This document shows, in pieces, positions 57,215-64,000 of a stretch of 64,000 nt of DNA; position 1 is the stretch's first letter; the number at the start of each line of letters is the position of its first letter. Source of the DNA: Hysterangium stoloniferum (lineage: Eukaryota; Basidiomycota; Agaricomycetes; Hysterangiales; Hysterangiaceae); the NCBI GenBank assembly GCA_015178975.1, contig WHVD01000005.1, positions 1,178,001 through 1,242,000 of the forward strand, read 5' to 3'. The notes beneath the pieces are model-generated. The model ran no database searches and was not told the origin of the DNA. It saw only the letters and a list, made by a program, of their open reading frames with translations. The position numbers and the translations under genes are program-made.

Positions 57215-57637
57215 AAGTAGGCAGAAGTCGTTTCTTGCATATGGATCAGACTACATTATCTTCTTGTGTTTAAAAAAAAACCCCTTTTATTAGTAGTAGA
57301 CGCTATTTTTACTTAAGACTCTTCAAATTAGTTTTTTGCATTCCGAGCTACTGTTCGTAATTACAGTCGAGTGATAAACAATATGAATTGACCAGATATA
57401 TGGTATACTAGTTTAATTGTAAGGAATATTGAGGAATAATACAACCATGCACGATGTCAAATATTGATGTGATAGAGGAAAGCAAGAAGCAGTAGTAAAG
57501 AAAGTGATAAGCAAGTAATGCGAGTAACAAGGAGTAGCAACAGAACCCCAGAAACCAATCCAGTCGAGCCGAAGGAGATAGATTATAGAAAATAAGTTTG
57601 TGACAAGGCCCCGTCCATCGAAAACCCGGGGGAGAGG
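57215..57637. other. Convergent intergenic region
   Basis: Between the facing ends of LYS1 and the hydrolase gene. A run of A residues at about 57,271 and AT-rich text fit 3' ends. Nothing else is visible. Confidence 0.5.
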
Positions 57638-60600
57638 CTAGCGTATCCAACTCTCCTTCAGAAATTCGAGTGCCTCCACCACCACGCCGCCATTGTAAAG
57701 CAGGGTGTGGCCCGCCCCTTTAACAACCGAGACGTCGCACGTCCCTGGCCGCATCGTTTTCTCGAGCCACCGGACCGCCCCCTCCGCAATCTTCTCGTCC
57801 TTTTCGCCATACCAGACCTTGACGCTGTGCGGGAAATCATGGTACGAGAATCCCCACGGCTTCTGGCTGTGGTTCAAGATGACCAACAGGTCGGCATGAG
57901 TGCCCTTGGCCGACTCGGCGTGTGAAGCAGCCAGCAAGGCATTTCCCAGTGCAGCATTGCTAGGGCTCGGGGAGACATCGAAACTCGATGCGGAAGGCGG
58001 AGGGGATGATGCACGGCGGGTTTTTGCATATGTGGTTGCGTGCGTATACTGGGATTTGATTGAGGGAGAACTGAATGAGACGGAGCGACGAGTACGATCA
58101 TGACCCCGTATACCATCAAAGGACGGTGTGGGGGATACGGGGGAGAGGGCAAGGGCACTCCAGTCGTCGTCTATTGTGCCTGAGAATGAGGTCGTTTGAG
58201 AACGAGTCCCCTTCGGGGGGAGCTTCGCAGAGGCTGCAGCAGCACCTCGAAGCGATGTCATCGACTTCAACCCTTTGAGTGTTCGTGGCTTGGATGGACC
58301 GGCGGAATTAGAGGACGAATCCCCACCTTTCCATAGTCCACCAAAGAATCGCGTCGACTTTGAGGTTGCGCGTTTTCGCCGACCTTGACCTGGTCCCAAC
58401 GGCGACGACGGTAAGAAGGTTAAAGTTGGTGTCTCTTCAATGATATGGATTGTGCTGCGACTTGCATAATTGCCCTGAAAATCAGCAAGATCATCATAAT
58501 CACTGAATGACCCAATGCTTGGCCGTCCTGCTTCTTTGGAATCTCTGGATTTGACGGACGCCGCTAGACTAGGTCGGGCCGTCTTCTCGCCTGACGCTGA
58601 AGACGGGAACCTTTGGACATTATAGCCAATGCCTGTATTGATAGCAGGTGGCTTGCCTAGCATCCATGCTTGTACTTTCCACTCGGCGGCCTGGGCTGTT
58701 TTTATTAAACCTGTAGGAACATATTTTAACCACTTGTAGCCCGAGGCTAATAATGCGTCAATTCAAAGCACAGTTTAAACATGTAAAAAAAGAAATACAT
58801 ACCACCTTCCCCTGCGCCAACCCAAGGTGCGAGGAGGCAAAGGTCGCCTTGAACTTTGTGGGGTGACTGATTCGCCAGAGCCATGGCATAGGGGGCCCCC
58901 GCACTGTGTGCCATAATACCGTATCGATCAATGTTTAGGTAATCGAGGACTTCCTCCACCACGTTTGCCCATTCCTTGACGCCTCTTGGAGTACCCCTAC
59001 TTGGGTTATCGGTTTTGCCAAGGCCCCAACTACAAAAAAGGAACCGATCGACGCTCAGACGCACAAGTACGGCAACTATAATCAATGGGCTACTCACCGA
59101 TCAATGGTGATCAACCTCAGTCCCAGCGCCTCCGCCATCTCGTCATAAAGACCCATTATATATCGTACGGATCCTAGACCGAGAAACACTACAATAGGCT
59201 TGCCCGTCGAACTGCCCAGATCCGAGAAACTGACTTGCAAACGCTGGTTAGGGTGTCGCCTCAGCTTTAGCAACCTCGTCAATCTGGGGGACCGCAAAAA
59301 CGTCGCGAGTGCATGATTCGAATCCGGATCCAAGGAATTGATAAACGAGCCATTCTGATTATTATATGGCGAGGGCGGAGTGGTATTGGATGAATGCGAT
59401 GATACCGAAGGGGAGCGATTAATGACATCTGAGCGACGAGAAGGTGTAAAGGGGCTTTGTGAGGCTTCTTCGCCAGGAGAACCTCGTGGGAAGGTGCGTG
59501 CATGCTGCAAGGCGGCTGCAGGGTGTGTACGGGCGACTTTGAGGCTTCTTTGGACTTCCTCTGCGACAGAATCCATGGAAGAGCGTGAGACAGCCTCGTC
59601 CATGGACTGCCTTTCTGTATCCTCATGCACAGGCGACGGCGGCGAGGGCGTAGTTGTTACAGAAATGTATGGTTTGTGTGCTGGTTTATGTGCGCGGATG
59701 ATCTCATTAATGCTGGGTACTGGTGTCCTGGGCGGCGTGTCATTGATCGAAACGAATTTGCGCACTATTTCGTCAATGGAGGTATTAGAGTCTGAGATGC
59801 CCTTAGGCGGCGGGGCAGACTGGGATTGTGACGATCTGGTGAAGACGGGGCGTGCGGACGGCGCGACGGACCTGGGCGAACACGATGCAGCCCGCGACAA
59901 ATCCTTTGACTTGGGAGTTTTGGCCGAACCTGTCGCACTGGTGCGGGACGAAGAGCTCGGTCGTGGCCTAGGCGCGCGGGGGAAGGGAATATGGCTCGGA
60001 GTGTCTTCGCTGCTGTCGTCATCTGCATCGGAGTCAGCCCGCGGAACGGCTACACCAAGTTTCACGCCGGGGGGCGGGGAAGGCAGGGGGGGGTGGTACA
60101 GAGGATGGTGAAAGCCCTTGGAAGTACTCCTCTTCCTGCTCCGACTCCCACGCAAAACATCCATCGCGGCAAAGACATCTTCCTCTCCGCCATTCATGCC
60201 GTCCACCAAGGCGTCCATAGCGGTTGTCTCTACAACAGGTGCAGACATGATGACCCGGATTGGATGAAACGAAGCGAGTTTGAATTCATCTGGGGGAAAA
60301 GAAGATGTTGGTGTAGCAGGCGGACTATGAGAGAATGCGGAGGAACCTGAGAAATGCAACGGTGGTAGCTGCGAGTCCTCCTTCGTCGGTGCACTGCTGG
60401 GACGCGGCCGACTCCGCGATGCCTTTGGCGTTCTCTGGTTATCGTCATTTTTCTCATTGACCGACGGGAACGGAAACCCCTTGTCATCTTTCGACCTCGC
60501 CTTCGAATGCTGCTGTTTTGGATTTTTGTCGACCCGGGTTGGATACAAGTCGAAGTAGCCCGGGTGACGGTTGGGGGACGTGGTTGCTGCCGTCGCTGTC

Positions 60601-60707
60601 TTTTCGGACTTTGCGTCTGCAGATTTGTCCCTCCTGATGCTCATGAAGGAACGTCTCTTGTGCGGTGACGGCTGCTGCGAGTGAGAATGAGTGACCACGG
60701 CCGCCAT
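57638..60707 (-). CDS. Alpha/beta hydrolase with long disordered regions
   Basis: Three exons (60,707-59,098, 59,029-58,803, 58,746-57,638) give 981 residues. Roughly the first 480 are Ser/Pro/Lys-rich and low in complexity. The hydrolase fold starts at PIVVFLGLGSVRYIMGLYDE, continues with ITIDRWGLGKTD, and has the nucleophile elbow AHSAGAPYA (Ser near 580). A second low-complexity insertion of about 220 residues replaces or extends the lid. The acid lies in WYGEKDEK (Asp near 929) and the histidine in GAGHTLLY (near 959), so the triad is complete. The start is ATG 60,707; the open frame extends upstream without another ATG. Substrate unknown. The disordered segments suggest regulation by phosphorylation or scaffold binding. 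Confidence 0.82.
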
Positions 60708-61591
60708 AGTGTCTAAAATAAAGGATAGATTAAAAGAATAAAGGAATGTACTGATTGAAAGTGTAGGCAACGCCTGGAGACGTCGACTTCCCCAACCAGT
60801 GAGGGGATTACTGAGATGAAGCTACCAACTTAGTTTAGACGGACAATGAATGTGCCTTCCCAATCAGTGGTTCCCTCCGCGGGCGCTCTTCGAATAGGCG
60901 TGTGCCTAATCTTGGACCTGCTTACGTACTACTAACACGCTTAGATCTCTCACTTTGGTTTTTTGTCAAGTAGTGTTAAAGATATAGAGCAAGCAGGCAC
61001 TTCTCTCTCAATATCTGGCATTGATCGAGTACTAACCAAGTGGGATTAAAGGGATGCATACACGCACAGCAGCAGGGCTGCTAGTGTAGGATCAACACGC
61101 TTAGATTTACGATATTATTTATTACTTATTTTGGCAAATAATGTGCAAGTGCAAACATTGTTGTCTTCACCAATGCATACTGACTCGCAGACACATTGAC
61201 TTGGATAAAATGATGGTCCAAACTTCCTGCTATACTTACAATGCCTGATCAGGCACTCGATACTACAAATCCAATTCCTTTCTCATTCCAGGACCTGCCC
61301 GAGAATACTACAACTGAGCTAAAAAGGCTGCTAGGGTTGAGGATGGTTGAACCGTGTGTATTCGGATGGCACAGCCTGTAAACAGTTTGGTCATCATCAG
61401 CAGTTGTCGGGCACGACGGGCAAACCGACATACCTATCTGGAAATCGAGAGGAGACAGTCCAAAACCGGTGTAAATACCCTAAATCTTACTAAGAGCTAG
61501 AAAAAAAACTAGTGCCATACAACGCCAGAAAAAACGAATGTGTGATTGCGAATCCACCTCAACCAGTACGGTACACTACCACCCGACTCAA
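60708..61591. other. Intergenic region
   Basis: Upstream of the hydrolase gene and downstream of the next minus-strand gene. A 'cacgcttaga' motif occurs twice (about 60,940 and 61,100). No gene is recognised. Confidence 0.5.
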
Positions 61592-63036
61592 TCAAAACCC
61601 TCCCGGTTTGTTTAAAACGGGGTGGCGTTCTCCCCTCGGGATCCCAGGAATTTCAGCGGGTGCACTAGTGCGACGCCTTAATTTTTCCTCAGAGGTGACA
61701 GACTCTGGAGAAGAAATGTCGTCCTGAGGCTTGACACCCTTTGCGGCCGCACCTGGAAGATTAGGTGTCCTACGGCTCAACTTGTTGAACAGATCCTTTG
61801 TGACCTCAGCCCGGAGAATAGCAGATGGAACTCCCTGGTTCACGGGTTGGAGAACTGAGGGACATGTTTTATGAGGCTCAGAGGAGGCCAACTGCATGAT
61901 GTTCTCTTTTGTAAACTCAGTCGGAGAAGACTTGGAGGAGATTGGAGGACAAATCGTGGTGGTAATTTGCAATTTAGCACCTCGGGGCGATTTAGGAGAA
62001 GGGGGGGAAATAGGGAAAATGTTTTCCTTGGCGTCCACAGGGGAAGGTGACTTGAGTACAACATTGATAATTGGTTTGGTTGCACCATGCAAGACAAGGT
62101 CAGGGAGTACGCGCAGGGACCTTCTGGGGATCTGTTCCTTGCGCTGGGGAACTATATCAGTCCTCTCCTGAGAAGCGGGGGGCGAAGGTGAGCGCGCTCG
62201 CAAAAATGACGGGAGACGATTGCTTGGCGCAGATTCCTGGTCACAGGAGGGTGCACGAGTCGTGCTAATGGTAACGGGGTTTTTGTTCATCCTCTGGGAG
62301 ATCTGATCCAACGAGGGGAGCGGAGACGCTGGCTTTCTAAGGAGAGTCGCGCGAGACCGACGAGCGGCGGCAGCGGCAGCCTCCTTCTGCCTGGGAAGTC
62401 TGAAATCAACTTGTTCGATTCTCAGTGACGTCTCATACAGCTCAGGGTGGCTGTTGACGTCCTCAAATATTTCTATCGGAGATTCCAAACCAGGGGACGG
62501 CAAAGAAAAGTGGAAGATGGCCGGGGATTCCGGTGGTGTGACTGGTACATCTGCAGCAGACGGCGATGGGGGTTCGGCTAACTTGCACAGAAACCGAGCA
62601 CGACGCTCCACTAAAAAAAAAAAAAATTTGGAAAAATTGAGTGACTTGAGCTCCGGCTTAACGGGCAAGACTTACTCTGTTTGGTCATCTGAGCTTTAAC
62701 GGCGAGCTCCTTACGAAGGTCGACTGCCTTCTTTGAACCCGTCATTGCACTCCTCTCCTTGGAGGCCTTGAGCATTGCCTCAAACCTAGCTCTCTCCATT
62801 CCTTTGCCACCGCTCGAACTAGCGGGGCTGAGAGGTGAGAGCCGACTATAGCGTTCGGTGTGCAAGAGCTGATTTGGGGACAAAGTTGGAGGAGGAAGAA
62901 GATGTTGCGGGCGGGGCGATTCCGGCTCTGCGGGCAAGCTGACGACGAAAGGGGACTTTGGCTCGACGGGGGGGATCTGATTAGGAGCAAACGAAATAGA
63001 TATGGAAGGAACTGGCGACGAAGGTACTTGAAGCAT
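61592..63036 (-). CDS. Ser/Pro-rich protein of unknown function
   Basis: Two exons (63,036-62,676 and 62,610-61,592) encode 459 residues. The intron is 65 nt, with GTAAGT donor and a run of 14 T before the acceptor. The most ordered part spans the exon join: a Lys/Arg/Ala-rich helix (ARFEAMLKASKERSAM, then DLRKELAVKAQMTKQMERRA) predicted as a coiled coil, about residues 78-130. The rest is Ser/Pro-rich with several SP and RSPSPP-like motifs, suggesting proline-directed kinase targets. I do not recognise the family. Confidence 0.7.
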
Positions 63037-63602
63037 TATGGGTAAGAATATGAAGGAAATGGACGGCGGTGATTGCTCTGCAACCTGTGCCAGACTAATC
63101 GGAAAAAGGAAGAGAAAGAAAGGAAGGGAAGAGAATATGAGTTCAAGGTTTCACAGCCAGACGGTGTCCAAGGACAGAGGGACACCCGACTGAGAAAGAT
63201 TAGAGAGATGAGGAGAAGAACTGAAAGAGGACCTGCTACTAGTACTAAAAAAGCACCCACGCCTCTCACTGAGGTAAGCAGCAACGGATCTACATCAGAT
63301 CGGAGTAATACAGTGTCGAGCGAATAATCACTGCGTCATTTACAAGACATCAGGGGAAAAAAAAATGTGCTAGAGTAGCCTCGCAAAGGATTCCGAATGG
63401 ATCTACAGAACCGCGTCTGACATTAATTTGCAGTGAAATCCGACCAGAAACCATCAATCAGTAGTTGCTAGGTGGGATCTTTTTCCTGCAGCAATTCAAC
63501 ATATTACGCGGGTCTATCCTATTTATCCCCATCAAGTCCCATAAGCACAGTCCCACATTCATCACGGCCCTGTACCTCATCACCGGGTGGCAATGCACCC
63601 TA
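63037..63602. other. Intergenic region
   Basis: About 570 bp between two minus-strand genes. A purine-rich plus-strand tract (63,100-63,145) is probably the pyrimidine-rich promoter of the downstream gene. Plus-strand open frames here are not supported. Confidence 0.5.
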
Positions 63603-64000
63603 TTATCGGACGAAATTCATAGAATACCCGCCCTGCCCGTTCGGCTCAAACTTAAAGTTGTCTGTTGAAAGCCCAAAGTTGCCTACATGTATAATGAGTA
63701 GAGTACAAGGAAGCATGACAAGATGACCTACCTAAAATGCTATTACCCAGCCCCTTTAATTTGTCCATCATTTCCCCCATCTCTGCTTTCTGGGCGGCTT
63801 CACGTCGGGGTGCAACATGCTGCAAGGCGAGCCTGATTTGGGATAAGAGGGGCGAATTTGATGGGAGAAGCTCCAAGAGACGCTTGTAATCTGTGAATCC
63901 TTCTGTCAGCATGTACATTCAATTAGAAGCGGGAATGATGGGGACCTTCTTCAGCTGCTGCCAAGGAGGACCAAGTTCCGAGCTGATCGTTGCAAGTCGC
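63603..64000 (-). CDS. TTC1-like TPR protein, C-terminal part (truncated by window)
   Basis: Three exon pieces are visible: beyond 64,000 to 63,946, 63,902-63,732 and 63,682-63,603. The introns are 43 and 49 nt. The reading gives CNDQLGTWSSLAAAEE, then YKRLLELLPSNSP, MGEMMDKLKGLGNSILG, and the strongly conserved end NFGLSTDNFKFEPN with GGYSMNFVR. This C-terminus is typical of tetratricopeptide repeat protein 1, a chaperone-binding adaptor. The TPR repeats themselves would lie upstream, outside the window. The phases of all three pieces agree. Confidence 0.85.

Noticed and set aside
59380..60111. 243-codon plus-strand open frame
   Set aside because: It is antisense to the Ser/Pro-rich part of the hydrolase; length alone is explained by codon bias.
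61249..61431. Short minus-strand open frame with two CxxC-like pairs
   Set aside because: Sixty codons, no conserved pattern, and it lies in an intergenic region without splice support.

Overview
The window reads as nuclear DNA of a mushroom-forming basidiomycete (Agaricomycetes). The real genes carry many 45-80 nt introns with GTRNGT donors, CTNAC branch sites and short acceptors. The mobile elements (chromodomain Ty3/gypsy, Ty1/copia, MULE, PIF/Harbinger) are those typical of repeat-rich agaric genomes. I cannot name the species.

Positions 1-39,400 are a repeat island built by successive insertions. A decayed proline-rich coding region (988-3,800) is split by a solo LTR. A minus-strand copia remnant (about 13,073 down to 4,618) is broken by a 1.96 kb solo LTR and by a complete MULE (4,946-8,600), which itself carries a solo gypsy LTR. 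A large palindrome follows (arms 13,373-16,972 and 18,318-21,917, about 3.6 kb each). Its 1.35 kb centre holds about 33 copies of a 21-bp minisatellite. The right arm runs into a PIF/Harbinger element (21,360-36,766, 3-bp target duplication). That element has been hit three times, each time with a 5-bp target duplication: by a full-length Ty3/gypsy chromovirus (23,758-31,950), a solo LTR (32,121-32,714) and a non-autonomous copia-type element (32,776-35,840). Smaller debris follows: a gene with a His-Asp-Tyr-Thr repeat, LTR tails, a Harbinger-derived MITE and a copia pol tail.

The gypsy element stands out in three ways. Its sequence just after the 5' LTR is an 11-nt perfect complement of the predicted 5' end of its own RNA, which points to Tf1-type self-priming. 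It carries a spliced antisense gene with Zn2Cys6 cysteine spacing between pol and the 3' LTR. A 121-bp tandem duplication sits at its gag-pol junction.

From about 40 kb the window is ordinary gene space: a CAT/condensation-fold acyltransferase (+), a GDP-fucose-transporter-like protein (+) next to an O-fucosyltransferase-like protein (+), a 1,583-residue single-pass glycoprotein (-), the Rho-family GTPase Rac1 (-), initiator tRNA-Met (-), saccharopine dehydrogenase LYS1 (+), a 981-residue alpha/beta hydrolase (-), a Ser/Pro-rich protein (-) and the 3' end of a TTC1-like TPR protein (-). The transporter and glycosyltransferase pair could supply and use GDP-fucose in the secretory pathway. The tRNA gene matches the primer-binding site of the copia-type element in the repeat island.
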